NCBI GenBank assembly: GCA_030062745.1
Contig: CP099849.1
Location: 13,862,144 to 13,926,143, forward strand
Direction: 5' to 3'
Length of the DNA stretch: 64,000 bases
Origin: Capitulum mitella
Taxonomy: Eukaryota > Arthropoda > Thecostraca > Pollicipedomorpha > Pollicipedidae
The notes under the pieces are model-generated. The model saw only the letters and a program-made list of their open reading frames with translations, was not told the DNA's origin and did no database searches. This document shows positions 21,890 to 33,830 of the stretch, piece after piece. Within the stretch, counting starts at the first letter, position 1. Each line of letters opens with the position of its first letter. A program made the translations under genes and the position numbers.

Positions 21890-21893
21890 TTAA

Positions 21894-23740
21894 GGGTGAA
21901 AACGTCTGAAACAGTTATGCAGAAGAGTTTGTTGGATGAATCATTGCGAATGTAACTGCACAAAATTCACAGAATGAAGCTGTCATCTGGCGAACATTCC
22001 ATGGTTTGTGCCATGTGGTTGCGAATTCGTTAACCTTCAGAAATCATTATGGCCGGGCCAGGCCGCTCAACTTGATTTTTCTGTTAATAAGAGTAAAACT
22101 CACTTGGTCTTCTCCCTCAAATGCAATCAATTTCAGTACCAGTCCGTAGAGATATAGTTTTCTTTTTAGCTGGCTGTTCTATAGCAGACACAGCGGAAAT
22201 ATTTGCGTTTGGAGATGTTCATGCATCTTGTCCAACGCGGCTCAGAGCCACTGACGACTCCACAAGTCAGTGATAACAGTTTTCGAGCCATCTTTTGCGA
22301 ACAGTGTCGGCCACGAAAGCTGGATTACTGTCAAGGAATTCAGAGAGCTCAAAAGAACGGTATCTGTCACTGAGCTCAGTCACGCACGCCACTGCTTACT
22401 CCACTTTTCCAGACAGGCAATGCCAGCGACCTCAGTCAGTCAATATGGTGGGCGGCTTGTGGCAGGCTGATTCTGCTGACACTACGCACATTTTACCCAT
22501 ACGAATTATACCTATTATTCGCCTGTATCCTCTTCCAGTAATTAATAACACTAATAAATAACACATCACATTTCTGAGATCGTTTTAGAATGGAGGAGCC
22601 AAGAATATTTAAATGGAGCAGCCCCAAGCCGCGGTAGGAGAGTGAAATTCCTGATGGAGGCTGATTGAGGATTGGTGATCTGGCCGTCGGCGCTCATGTC
22701 TGGGTACTTCTATAGCCAAAGGATGACGGCTACGGAACGGCTGCGGGAGATGACGTATTTAAAGTAGGGCACCAAGCGAAGTCGCAATTGTGCCTGCCAA
22801 GGTGGATGGATGAAGTGATCCGTAATTGGAGACTGACAGGACGCACATTCTTCATCAAACTTATGGGCATAACTATGTTATGTATAGTCGGGCTCCTAGG
22901 CATAACTATGTGAAGTGCTGAGGTTCACGTGCAGCCTCTTCGATATTTGCAAGAATGTGATGATCAGGCCTAATCACAAGCCTCCGCATTACTGGCTCCA
23001 GGACCAACCATATATGCAACCGACCAACAGACCGACCATATAGGGCCCGCGCATGCAATCAGTGTTTTACAAATCAACGAATACTTCTGGAGAAAATATT
23101 TTCCATTGCCTTATAGTTGTGCTTCGAAACCAACAAGTCTTTATACCATATGAATCAAGTGTGTCGGTTCGTACGTCCGTCGGTCTGCCAGCAAATCTTT
23201 TCCGCGGGCCAGTCCTCAGACCTGTTGCCGGGTCGGCGCGTGCCCGGCACCGCTCGAAACGTCTTGAGCGCTAACAGTGCAGCCGCCAATTTTCGTTTCA
23301 CTGCGACCTGTTGCTGGCACGTCCTGCGCGCTTCAAGAGGAGTTTTTATCCAATAGAAATGAACTGTGAAACAAGAAACATGAACAACGTCGGACAAAGT
23401 CTCGGTTCCGGCGTCCTTTTTTCCGCAGCCAGGAGTCGGATTGGTTCGAAATTCACCGCTAGTTATAACGAGAATTAAGTGCTCCGTGGCGTGACGTAAA
23501 GCACGTTCCAATGCGCACCGCACGCGCCACGCGCAATCAACGGCAATACGAAAAAACTTGTTTCTTGACGTTTCCAAGGATTGGGTGTGATGATGACGAT
23601 GCAGAAATTGCAACGATTAGGAAAGAGCGCCACGGTGTAGCTCGATGCGCTGCCTTTCAGTTGCACCGAGAGTCAAAACCCCTCGGGCCACAGTTTACCC
23701 GCCGCGCCGCCCGGACCGGGATTAGCGTACATTCCCCGTA
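21894..23740. other. Unassigned sequence
   Basis: The longest frame (23613-23155, minus, 152 codons) has no known motif and overlaps plus-strand frames of similar quality. No repeat family was recognised. Confidence 0.4.
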
Positions 23741-23960
23741 CCCAACGTTTCCACTGTAAACTGCATAGAAAAATACCACGGAACCCTTAACGATTCCACT
23801 GGAAACTGCATGAAAAATACCACGGTACCCTTAACGGTTCCACTGTAAACTGCATAAAAAGTACCACGGAACCCTTAACGGTTGCACTGTAAATTGCATA
23901 AAAAAAATACCACGGTACCCTTAACGGTTCCACTGTAAACTGCATAAAAAATGACACGAA
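23741..23960 (+). repeat. Minisatellite, five units of 44-46 bp
   Basis: TTCCACTGTAAACTGCAT or a near variant begins at 23749, 23794, 23838, 23882 and 23928. Each is followed by an A-run, TACCACGG and ACCCTTAACG. Units are about 90 percent alike. Confidence 0.95.
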
Positions 23961-24198
23961 GAAAAAAACCTTATATCTTGGTTATTTTGAAACAGAGCAA
24001 ATCTAGGCTTTACGCCACAAATCCATTCCGAGCAACATTTCTTAGCTGTCGCCAATATTCGCTATTTTGCCATTTTCGACAACACAGCGAGCAGGCCTCC
24101 TCCAGACATCACCGGACTTGACGCGATAGAGTGACGAAACAAAAGCTTGACTTTGTCCTTGAGCTACACGATGATGATACCCTGTCTGACACTTTTAA

Positions 24199-25150
24199 AC
24201 CTATTCCCGGAGGGCTAGACGGTATGGTCGATTCCCGGCAGGGGGGGGGCGGATTCGGCCCCTCCCCCTGAGATCTCGAGAACTGCTCGTCCGATTTCAT
24301 CGCAACAAACGGCAATCGATTTGCCGTGACGTGAACTACATTTTTACAAAAAAAAATTTCAAAATTTTGAAAGGTGTGGATACAGGGGCGCCAAAATGTC
24401 CAGATGGGGGGTACTTTTGGACTTCATATAACTCCGTTGTTTATGAACCGATTTCAATGAAACTGGCATGCATCGAGAGATCATTTATAGGGCTTTTACC
24501 ATGGGTCCGCAAATCTAAAATTTTGAGAAAATTCATGGGCGTTTACAGTGTTTCAAAAATAGGAGGATTAGTTTTCTAACAACGGAATGAAGAAAAGAGG
24601 CAAAAAACACTTTTTTGGCTTCTGCTAGTCATGCAATGCTAAAGAAGTACAAATCGCATTACAATGTTTGTATAATATTAGCATGGGCAGTGCCAAGGAC
24701 ATGAAAAAGGGGAAACTGTCATGGTCACACGTTCTTCAGATCAACTTGTGACCTTTCACCTTAAATGACCTCTAGTGACCTTGGGGTCTCTTGGAATAAT
24801 TTTGTGTGCATTTTATATTATCTCTAAACGTTTTCAATCATTTGAATTCACTCTATTTCAAAAATTTCATTTTATGGCTATTGAGATATAGGGTACGCGC
24901 ACTGACATTTTAGGTCATAGCTCCGTGACCCGACCCGATATCGAGCTGAAACTTGGTACACAAGTAGAGGGCACCCTTGTATGTCATATTTATTCCGGGT
25001 TTGGCGCTTGAAAAAACGGCGCCGAAATTATCGCAAACAAACAAATGTTAGCTTTTGACCTTGACCTGACCTTGTAAAATGACCTCAGATAAACAAAATT
25101 ACATCTAAACATTGCCCAACTATTTAGCTATACATCCATTTTACTTTGAA
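24199..25150 (+). mobile_element. Family A TTAA-type repeat, copy 4 (3' truncated)
   Basis: TTAA (24195-24198) precedes ACCTATTCCCGGAGGG. The hairpin, GAGATCTCGAG, the 16-bp palindrome (24357-24372), the GTTGTTTATG block and the TGACCT-rich part near 25050 all follow in the reference order. Identity with the 20672 copy is high, about 85 percent by eye, until about 25150, where it stops about 290 bases short of the 3' end. Confidence 0.85.
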
Positions 25151-25745
25151 ACGTTTCCTGACTGATGAAGACCGACGCCGTAATAAATTCCACTATGGTA
25201 TGCCTCGAGAAAGAGGTTATAGGTCAGTGACTCGTCAAAATGTGGACTAGACATTTTCAGACAACGTGTAAAAAAATTCCACACTCAGCAACACAAAATG
25301 TTGGAGAGATCGGAGCGGTAATTCCGGGGCAACTTGTGAAAAACAGCGGTGGGAGGAGGTTTCACAATCACCGTGTACTGGCGAGGGCTAAAAGATACAT
25401 AGGATGAGACCGACAGTAAGCAACGTGGCGCTGGATATTATTTTTGGAACGCAAGTGGAAAAAGCGGACTAAAATTACTAAAATCAATACGAGAAATAGC
25501 TACTGACTCCCACCAGACGCAAACGAAAAAGAACAATTGTCGTATTAGACCTTCATGATAAAGTTTCTTAGCCCTGATTCCTATGAACTTCCTGGCCTCC
25601 TTTTTTTCTCTCATTTTATCCGATACTGGCTCATGATGTGGCATGGTGGCATGCCTTCTGACATAGCTAAGAGTGATATTGCAACACCGTATTGTGCCGC
25701 TTTATTGACGGCTTCGAACTGCCGTAACGAAACGTAACGAGCAAA
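25151..25745. other. Unassigned sequence
   Basis: No feature recognised. Confidence 0.4.
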
Positions 25746-25749
25746 TGCA

Positions 25750-26280
25750 GGATTGCGACGTTGCCACAGCCAAGCTTGTATCCTCCATCAGGCGCGGAAA
25801 CAGGGGAACGGAGAGGAAAGAAGACGTTTCCCTGAGGGCGACCCTACCGCTTACTACCGAAGGCGTATCCACCCATACATAGAAGGCACTTCTGGTATTA
25901 AAGCGCCCTTCCCAACTGAAGGCGCTCGTTGCCGCCAAAGGCACCGCTGCCTACCTGAAGGTGTCCCTTCCTACCAACGCACTTCTAGTGTCAAATGCTG
26001 AAGGCACCCCCGCCTGCACGGAGGCGCTTCTTGTGTCAAAGGCTGAAGGCGCCCGATCCAACATAAGGCGCTTATAGAGTCCACGGCGTCCACTCCCAAC
26101 TGATGACGTCTTTTCCCACGTACGGCGCCCTTGCCCCACATCAGGTGCTTCCAGAGTCAAAGGAAGCCTCTCCCAACGGACGGCTGACGGCGCCCCTGCT
26201 GAGCTGAGGGCGCCATTTCTTACCGAAGGTGTCCTGCCTGCACAGTATGCGTTTTTAATGTCAAAGGCGCCTACATCTGA
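25750..26280 (+). repeat. Degenerate GGCGC minisatellite
   Basis: Words such as GAAGGCGC, GGCGCTTCT and GTGTCAAAGGCTGAAGGC recur every 35-45 bases through about 530 bases. Two good adjacent units start near 25979 and 26024. Frames on both strands stay open through it (82 codons plus, 116 codons minus) with matching internal repeats, which is expected for a tandem array of in-frame-length units. Confidence 0.8.
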
Positions 26281-27356
26281 CGTTTCCAAATCAGATATCA
26301 CCCAAAACCTAAGCGGATTAATAAAGATAACTAAAATACGGAAACATTAGCGAAGGGTTCGGTTGCAGACCTCATGAAAAAGCTAATCTCGTTTGTTTTT
26401 TTCGAATGTAGCTCAGGGTTGGACAGGCGCACGCATGAAGAATGTAGCGATTCAGTTTTATCATTACGTCTTTTCTGTCATACCAGGCGTCATTTTCTAA
26501 TTCTTGGTCTCCTTTTGACCTGGTTTTGAACTTAGAACCAAACTGTTCGTGATAATGGTTTTGCTAACAATAATGAAGTTACACGTTACAAGTTACACGA
26601 GAACTTATCGAACCGTAACCCCCACCCTAAACCTACCTCTTTTCGGAGAGTCAGTCGATACCGACACACTGAGACAGCGAGAACATATGTGTGTGGATAT
26701 TCGTAGCCATTTTTGTCAATATCTTTTAATATGAAGTCTGACATGGGACTGAAGAGGTACATTTAAGAACATCAGAGTACCATTTTCCCCAGTAAATGTC
26801 TCCAAATTCTCCTTCCCAGTGCGATTTTCAAATGTTCCTAGGTTTACCCCAATACATTTTGGTGATGTTAGGATTCTGTGATCACCGCTTCTGTGATCAA
26901 GCAAGTTTGATATGTATAGATGCATGCAGGGCTGGGTTGCTTTTCCTTTCAGCGTTTACAAATTACCGCTCAAGTGGTAATTGGTGTAAGCTGTAGCATA
27001 TTCCCAAATATTTGAAAAAATATTGTGTCTCATGTCAAACATCATTCTCAAGTCATTATTTAAACTGACAGCGTTTTTATCATTACATTTGCAGTGCTAT
27101 AGATCAGTTACAAGTGTAATTGGAGTACCAAATGTTAGATTTGCAAATATCCTCATGTGTTTCTTGAACACTTCATGTGTATTATGCATAGACGATCATG
27201 GTTTCTTTCCAAAAACTATTTTTAACCGTCATGGCGAGATCATAAATTGCCTTTTCATTTCTGTCCCACGCGAATTCTTTACGTAACGTATGTTATGACT
27301 TCCTTATGTGACTTCCAAACAATTCTGCCCAAGGGTGATATATGGTAATTTGTTTC
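26281..27356. other. Unassigned AT-rich sequence
   Basis: Open frames up to 87 codons, none with recognised motifs. Confidence 0.4.
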
Positions 27357-27360
27357 TTAC

Positions 27361-28761
27361 CCCATGCCCAACCGACACCCTGACCAGGACGACCGGAGCC
27401 CGAGGGGGGTTGTTTCGATATCCCTCCCTCTATTTCGCGAACGGAACGTCTGAGAAGAATGAAACTTATGTCATTGGAAAGCTCACCATGAGTTCGTTCT
27501 AAAGCACTCAACATTGCTGGAAAATGTTCAAAAAAATAATGCAACCTTTTGTCCTCTATATGTCAAAAAAGGATATTTTTATAACTCTAGCTCCGCCTCT
27601 AATAAAGCTAGTGCTATTCTGAACGTGTCAAGGGAAAGCTAATGAAACGTACATTGGGGTGGCATGTAATTTGTGGCATGCATGTAGCCACATATTTCGT
27701 GAGGTGATCTGATATAATGCCGCTTTTCATTTCACTATATTTTTGAGGTTCTTGAAAGTCGCTGGCGAGTTTTCCTCCCCGTGTGCTTCCAAAACTGTAG
27801 AAATGATTTGTACGAACATTTCTTAAATATCGACAGACCAGAACGCATATGACCCGACGTGACTCGACCCGACCTAACATTCAGCTGTTTTCTTTGCTAT
27901 ATTTCGTGTTCTGTCGAGGATCACTTTCAATGAAACAAAAGGGCAAGGAGTACATTTGGACTGAAACCCCTTGGGTTCCACAAACACAATCAACAGGGTG
28001 CTATATAAGGTCGATCATATGACCTGACCCGACGTACGGTTATGACCTGACCTGAAGCACGTTTGGGTTTCACCTTATGCTTAGATCTGTCACTAATTCA
28101 TGAAATAAACCAACAAGATAAAGCTGGACACCCGGATGTGAACTCAACCTCTACCACAGTGCCCTCGCATGACTTTAGGTGACCTAAGGTCATTTAACAG
28201 CATGGAAGCGTCTTGGTTCATTTTTAGGCTGCAAAGTTGACTTCAGTGCCTGTTTTTACTTCAGGGATTGCCAAAGCGGGGTTTTAGACACCGTTTTGTT
28301 ATTGCATTCCAAATGAGGCCTGGCCTGAATTAATGACTTCATGTGGGTTAAAACACACATGAAGTCATTGTCGTGTTCAATGACTTCCTTGGCCCAGGAA
28401 TGCATTTAAGGCACCAACAAGCCGAAGAAACACTTCAAAACCGTTGGAAATGGGGTAACAGGGCAGACGTTCAGCTGACCTCAGGTCATTGATCTTGACA
28501 ACAAATTCAAGGCCTACCAATTCTTAAGAGTTTCTTCGAGTATTATTCGAGAAAGTTAGGTACGTAAATGGCATGGTGTGGTTTGAAGCAGACTTTAAAA
28601 AAAAATTGGAGGTTGACCTCTTTTGCATATATGTAAGGGTTATAAAAAAGGTAGTGAAAATTTCAGCGCGCTACGCCCTGGTTGTTTTTATTTTCACCAA
28701 AAGTCCTTAGACGGGGGGGGGGCGGGTCAAAACGATTTCCCCCTTCTCCATTGGACGCAGG
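27361..28761 (+). mobile_element. Candidate TTAA-type repeat, family E
   Basis: The left edge is TTAC followed by CCCATGCCCAACC. The right edge is CTAA (TTAG on the other strand), and the right end read inward is CCTGCGTCCAATG, a weak inverted match. G-run/C-run segments lie near both ends (about 27400-27430 and 28695-28745). The body carries GACCTGACC words and a perfect 14-bp hairpin. No second copy is in the window, so the boundaries and the family are tentative. Confidence 0.4.
28332..28369. repeat. Perfect 14-bp hairpin
   Basis: AATGACTTCATGTG (28332-28345) and its exact reverse complement (28356-28369) flank a 10-base loop inside family E. Confidence 0.95.
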
Positions 28762-28766
28762 CTAAT

Positions 28767-29695
28767 TCAAGCGGTTTTTAGAGTTTCAACGTATGCTTTG
28801 ACATAAAGCATGGCCAGTCCCCCACCTGGATGTGCTCTGCAGAAGCTACTTCTCTTTATCTTATCGACTTTGCTGATGAAAACCCGAGCGAGATATTTTG
28901 CAATCTTTTCATAAACGAATGCCTCGTTTTTTTCTTCAGCCTCTAACAATTTCGCTTCAAAGTTTTCGTAAGAAACGTTCTCGGCTTTGTTTGCGTACCA
29001 TATTTTAAGTGTCGTCATTTTTTTCAACCCATCTAAAACCTTTATCTACATAGATATACTCTTTATTCTGCCAGCATTGGAACCTGCCCAATGGCCTTCA
29101 GTTTTTGCAATGTTCGGCTTTAGACCAGAGAATTTTGTAAAACTATCCAGGTCACTGAAAAGCCGCCAACAGCTATTGGTGCTACCATCTAGCAAGCACA
29201 AAATGCCGTCTGCGTAACTGGTGAGCTTCAACTCCATGACATGCATCTGAACTCCCTGAATATTTCGATTGTCTCGTAGCCAATGAACGTTCTATGACAA
29301 CAAGAAACAAGCAACAGCTTTGGGGATCCTCTTATTTAAACGATCTCTTTTGATTTATCTTGTCATATATATGGCCGTTGTAGACTAACCGCGCAAATGA
29401 ATTAGCATACGAAAGATTGGACCACGGTATTGTTTCCCAGTCTACACAGTTAAACACCCCTTCGACGTCGATTTTATGAAAGACGTCGTTTTTCCTTGCT
29501 CGTTTAGATACTGCATGAGATCAGAGGTTAAGCGAGTGATGCGGCTTAAAGATTGGACCTGAATAAATGTCGTTTGATCATCACAGACCATGGCAAGTAT
29601 CATTTCTTTGGACCGAGTTATAATGACCGACCACATAATTTCATAACTTTTATGAAGCAAAGTAATCGTGAATACGAGAAAAGTTGACTGAATGA
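28767..29695 (-). pseudogene. L1/Tx1-like LINE reverse transcriptase fragment
   Basis: The minus strand reads, from 29695: a region ending DDQTTFIQVQSLSRITRLTSDLMQYL, then EQGKTTSFIK, broken where the DFEKAFD motif should be; then LTSYADGILCLLDGS with a following helix (LFSDLDSFTKFSGLKPNIAKTE). This order, with YADx and SGLKxNxxKT, is diagnostic of L1-clade and Tx1-like LINE polymerases. The catalytic YADD reads YADG, and stops separate the blocks. A further 86-codon frame (29027-28767) continues the connector, including LKIWYANKAENVSY. It ends where family E begins, so that element may have cut it. Confidence 0.75.
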
Positions 29696-30960
29696 CTGGC
29701 CTCTGAATTATGTCTGCCTTAAGTCATTAGGCAACTAAGGTATTTTTTACGTTAATGCTTCACCTTACGGACAATATTATGGACAGTAAGCTTTCACCAA
29801 TAGTTTTTTAGTACATCACACTTAGATTCCCAGATTCTACATGACACTTAAATCACAGATAACTAGTTTCTTGAAGCGTGCTTTGAACGTTTCCATTTTT
29901 TCTATGTAAGTTTCTAAGTAAGTTTTTTTCGAATTATTGTGCTATCTGTTCTTGTGTCTGAGTAGCTTCGTTAACAAAGAAGCTGTCAGGAAACCTTCCC
30001 GATAATTACGATACTTCCATATATAATATCAGATGTAAGAAAACATCCGCGACATTTCAATAAACAGAGATAGACTTTTGGGCAGAACGATTTTTGGAGT
30101 TATACTCCGCGTGCTGCGTTCAATCCCAAGCTTGCTAAGCCTTTCAATGCGTGATGTAAGAATTATAGGAGACTAGCATGTTGAGTAATGATCTTAGCGA
30201 ATCACTTTCCCGCATCCTGTGGGCTGATGGCTGAACCGGTGTTCAGGTTTTCACCATAATTCTTATCTGTGGGAAGTGGAATGAAACACGAATCGATTTT
30301 GAATGACTTCCTGCTCAGATGTAAGCAGAGGCCGGTATCTAATTTATTTGGACCCTTATCGCTATCTTTGAGCCGATAAGTTGCGCGGAGAAGCATGCAC
30401 GTTCCCTATCGAAACTTAACGCAATGGTGGCCCACCGAGAATCATGCACGCTGGTGGGGTGCGTATTTCGTCCCGTTTTGCCATATTTGACCCTATCTGG
30501 CTTCAGTCTTAAGCTGATTTCATTGCGATTGGGCGACTCCAGAAAAGAGTCGCTTTTAGAGTTTCTCTTGGCTCTTGACGCCATCGTTGACCCAAAATCA
30601 AAAAGTGTTAATGTCATTAGACAACACGCGATCCGGCAAGACTAACTTTCGTTGGAATCAGCCTTATGCGACCTTTGGTTATCGAGATAGACGGAGGGAG
30701 GCGGCGGGGCATTAATCTGATTTATGGCGGGATAGGAAACAACAGCACCAGTCATAATGCAACATGTCGTTTATTACAGCCTGATTTTACACATTTACTG
30801 TGAATGTCATTCCTCGCCCAACCTTGGTGGGGTGCGGACGTGTTTCCATTGCGGCAATAGTGACGCGTTTGCCGAGCTTTTTGAGCTCCTTCGTTACGGT
30901 TGTTTTGAATTTATCAGTTTCGCCAAAAAGAAAGTAAGTTACCCACCGAAACTTTGATAC
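29696..30960. other. Unassigned sequence
   Basis: It could hold the decayed endonuclease half of the minus-strand LINE, but I could not align any motif. Short frames at 30202-30645 match nothing known. Confidence 0.35.
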
Positions 30961-30984
30961 TACTTTTTTCTTCAAGTTCAGTGG

Positions 30985-31700
30985 CATTTGAGAGGTTCAG
31001 GGTAGAAATCGACTCAGTCAAAGCTATAGTGGTGGAAACGGTCCAGGAAATGGAGCAGTTCAAAAAGGAAATTGCAGAGCTCAGGGCTGAAAACTTTGAG
31101 CTTAAGGAAGCCTGAAGAAAACTCGAAATGACCGTAGACAATACTGAACAATATTCACGAAAATCTTCTCTCATTCTGAGCGGCGATGATTTTCCGGAGG
31201 CCAAACCAGATGAGTCCCCAGGGGATACCAAAACAGTTGCCCTCAAGGTAATTAAAGAAAAGCTGAAAATCAACCTTCAGGGTCCCCTTACGGCTTGTCA
31301 CCGCCTGAGGAACAAAAAAAAGGTGTGTTGGTAAAGTTCCAGGATTTAGAGGACGGTAAAAAGGTCTATCAGTCCAGGTTCACCTCAGAGATGGTCCCGC
31401 CCCCATTATCCATGAGTACCTCACAGACAGTCCTGCTCGCCAGGTAAAAATTCTACTCAATTACCTGACAAAAAACGGGAATCGCAGAAATCCTAAGGGC
31501 CATGAATGAAATCCCCATGTTCTCCAGACCTGCTGAGTCCAGTGAGGCTGGGCAGTGTGGCAGACTCGTTTCCGCTCAGAGCCGTGATGCCATTCCTGCC
31601 GGGCATGTACGTGGCAGAGCTCCTAATCTTGGCGAGTTTGTAGTAGTTACTGGACGGAGGGCTGGGCCTCAGACCAGGTTGTCCAGGAAGTAACATGACA
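30985..31700 (+). pseudogene. CR1-like LINE ORF1 relic
   Basis: The plus strand translates as a coiled-coil-like stretch (EMEQFKKEIAELRAENFELKEA, about 31040-31110), a stop, then LEMTVDNTEQYSRKSSLILSG, the entry to the RNA-binding fold of LINE ORF1 proteins, and later VALKVIKEKL and TACHRLRNKKK. ORF1p binds LINE RNA and acts as a nucleic-acid chaperone. A frame change after 31320 continues VKFQDLEDGKKVYQSRFTSEM. The final part (31380-31700) is barely readable. It precedes the endonuclease relic on the same strand, in normal LINE order. Confidence 0.65.
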
Positions 31701-32579
31701 CCTCACACCACTGTCACTCCATTCTGCTTAGGATGCTGGGTGGGCTGGGCGCTGGTCAACTGTCCTCTTGCGACTGGTCAGGCCTTTGAACTTTTGGCTG
31801 AAGAGCTTCCTTGGAAGTGATATGGTAGTAGTAGTAAGGATGTTTGAGTTCAGACATTTCAGGCCTCCCAAACAAGTTCCTGCAGATGGGCTCCTCATCT
31901 TATTCTGTGTGCGACACGTGGATTAAAGATGCGTGTGTGTGTGTTGCATGAGTGCTGAAAGGCATCTAGCCTAGCAAACAGGCTGTTTTAATCAGTATGA
32001 GTGAGTGCTGCAAAGCACCTAGCCCCTGTGGCTTTTTGATCAACCTCAGGACACAACTGTACTCAGCTGCTGCACTCAGGCCTGGCAGGAAAGACTCTTT
32101 AACATTTTAACCTGATGACTGGGAGGCCAGCATCCGGATTTTCCGTGGATCTAAGAAACGCAACCTGGTTGCTTTGGAAACCTCCTGATATTATTGGTTG
32201 GCCTGAACTCGTGGTTAGGGTGCCCGGCCTGCCTGACAGCCATTGTGCTGAGAGTGACACTGTAACTGCAGTTCCTGGTCTAGGCTTCATGCCGACCAAC
32301 AAGTACCTCTACTGCATGTTATGTGACGGCTCTGATTCCTCCCTTCAGGATCCTCTTTTCTTTGCCTGATCTTTTCAACATTCTTAATCTTTGCCTTTCT
32401 TAGATTCCACTCCTTCTGTTGTTAAATGGAGTCACTCTTGTCTGCAAACATCCAAGCTTTAGTGTTCAATCCATTTGATGAAAGATTATGTTCCTTCAAC
32501 ATATGATGATTTAAAAAAAGCCAAAGCAAATGCAAATTCATTGCTTCTACAGGCAACATTAGAAATGGAAACAGAAATA
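31701..32579 (+). mobile_element. Inter-ORF region of the CR1-like LINE
   Basis: It lies between the ORF1 relic and the start of endonuclease homology. A weak duplicated phrase (GAGTGCTGnAAnGCA..CTAGCC) occurs near 31949 and 32005. No coding recognised. Confidence 0.4.
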
Positions 32580-33280
32580 AGTTAAATGTACGACACGTCA
32601 ATGCTCGCTCACTCATTGAAAACTTAGATGAGCTTCTTAACTCCATTACACTGACAAGTGTGATGCGGTATATCATAGCCATTTCGGAGACATGGCTCTC
32701 CAAAGGCCTGGAAAAACTAACAGATATGTTGGGATACTTTCCATTTTTTTTGCAACAGATCTCAGGGGGCAGGAGGTGATTCTGCACTGTATATCCCAAA
32801 AATTTTAAAACGTACAATGAACTTTATACCGAATTTTTCGACTGCTGAAGGATGTAGGTGTTCAAGCTAACTTTACATGTGGCGAAAAGATCGCAGTTTG
32901 CCAAGTGTATAAAGTACCAAATACAGATTAGTGTATATTCATTTCTGAACTAGAAAGTTGTCTGGTTGGGCTCCGGCAAATGACCAAATCAGCCTTTGTC
33001 ACCAGTGATTTCAATTATGATCTATTCTCCCTAAAAAATAACATGTCTGTTGAACTCTTCTTCACAAAATTATGCCCCTACGGTTTTTCCCTACCATATC
33101 TAGGCCTACCAGGGCTTCATGTACTTCTTACAACCTTCTTGACAACATCTCCTGTAATGGCATTACAGTGGTTGTAAAATCTGGCATTTTCCTTGATGAC
33201 TTAACGGGCCATTTTCCCATTTTTGTATCCATGAAGCTGAGTGTCCCCATAAATGTAACAAAGGATAACAAGGTATCTGA
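32580..33280 (+). pseudogene. CR1-like LINE endonuclease relic
   Basis: The plus strand reads VRHVNARSLIENLDELLNSI, then IIAISETWLSKGLEKL, the hallmark start of apurinic-like LINE endonucleases, which nick target DNA to prime reverse transcription. Broken frames follow through 32760-33100. TGHFPIFVSMKLSVP at about 33205-33250 matches the (S/D)HxPI motif at the end of the domain. At least four stops or frame changes lie between the ends. Confidence 0.75.
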
Positions 33281-33830
33281 CTACAAGTTTAAGGCACACT
33301 TGACTTACGTACCCAGTATCCTCTCTAGAAATATTGGCATGATGAACAAAATTAGGCAGTACATTGACAAACGAACAACTTTTCTGTCTATAACTCACCC
33401 ATTCCTCCCTACATTAACTATTGCTCCCTGGTGTGGAGAATAAACCATTCTAGTAGGCTTGAAAAGCTTTTCATCCTTCAAAAGAGAGCTGTGCGTATGA
33501 TTGAGTTTGTCCCTTTCTCCTTCAGAGCTCTGGCCCAATTTCTAAACGTTACAAAATCTTAAAGCTTGCAGACTATGCAAAGTCTCATATGCTTATGTTA
33601 ACGCACAAATTGTTAACTCACCAGTTACCCTCGTCTTTCATTTTGTTGTATAAAATAAAACTTAGCAACGAATATAATTCTAAACTAACACTCCATTCCG
33701 AGCAGCCTTTTCCGAACCAAAACTATAGGTGTTTTTTCTCCTTATCAGGGCCCGAAACTGTGGAGTGACATCTTGGCACCTGAGTTTGCTACTCTTGACG
33801 CTCCGGTCTCAAAAATGTTTATGAAAAATA
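33281..33830 (+). pseudogene. CR1-like LINE polymerase C-terminal part, core deleted
   Basis: Directly after the endonuclease tail the translation becomes FKAHLTYVPSILSRNIGMMNKIRQYI, then FLSITHPFLPTLTIAPW, then KRAVRMIEFVPF and KRYKILKLADYAKSHMLMLTHKLL. This is the thumb and post-polymerase segment of CR1/Jockey-group LINEs. The palm with the catalytic Asp residues, normally several hundred residues, is absent, and the join occurs within tens of bases near 33285. The end (YRCFFSLSGPETVE) matches the usual final block of these proteins. Confidence 0.7.

Noticed and set aside
23155..23613. 152-codon minus frame
   Set aside because: No recognised domain, opposed by plus frames, no splice or start context.
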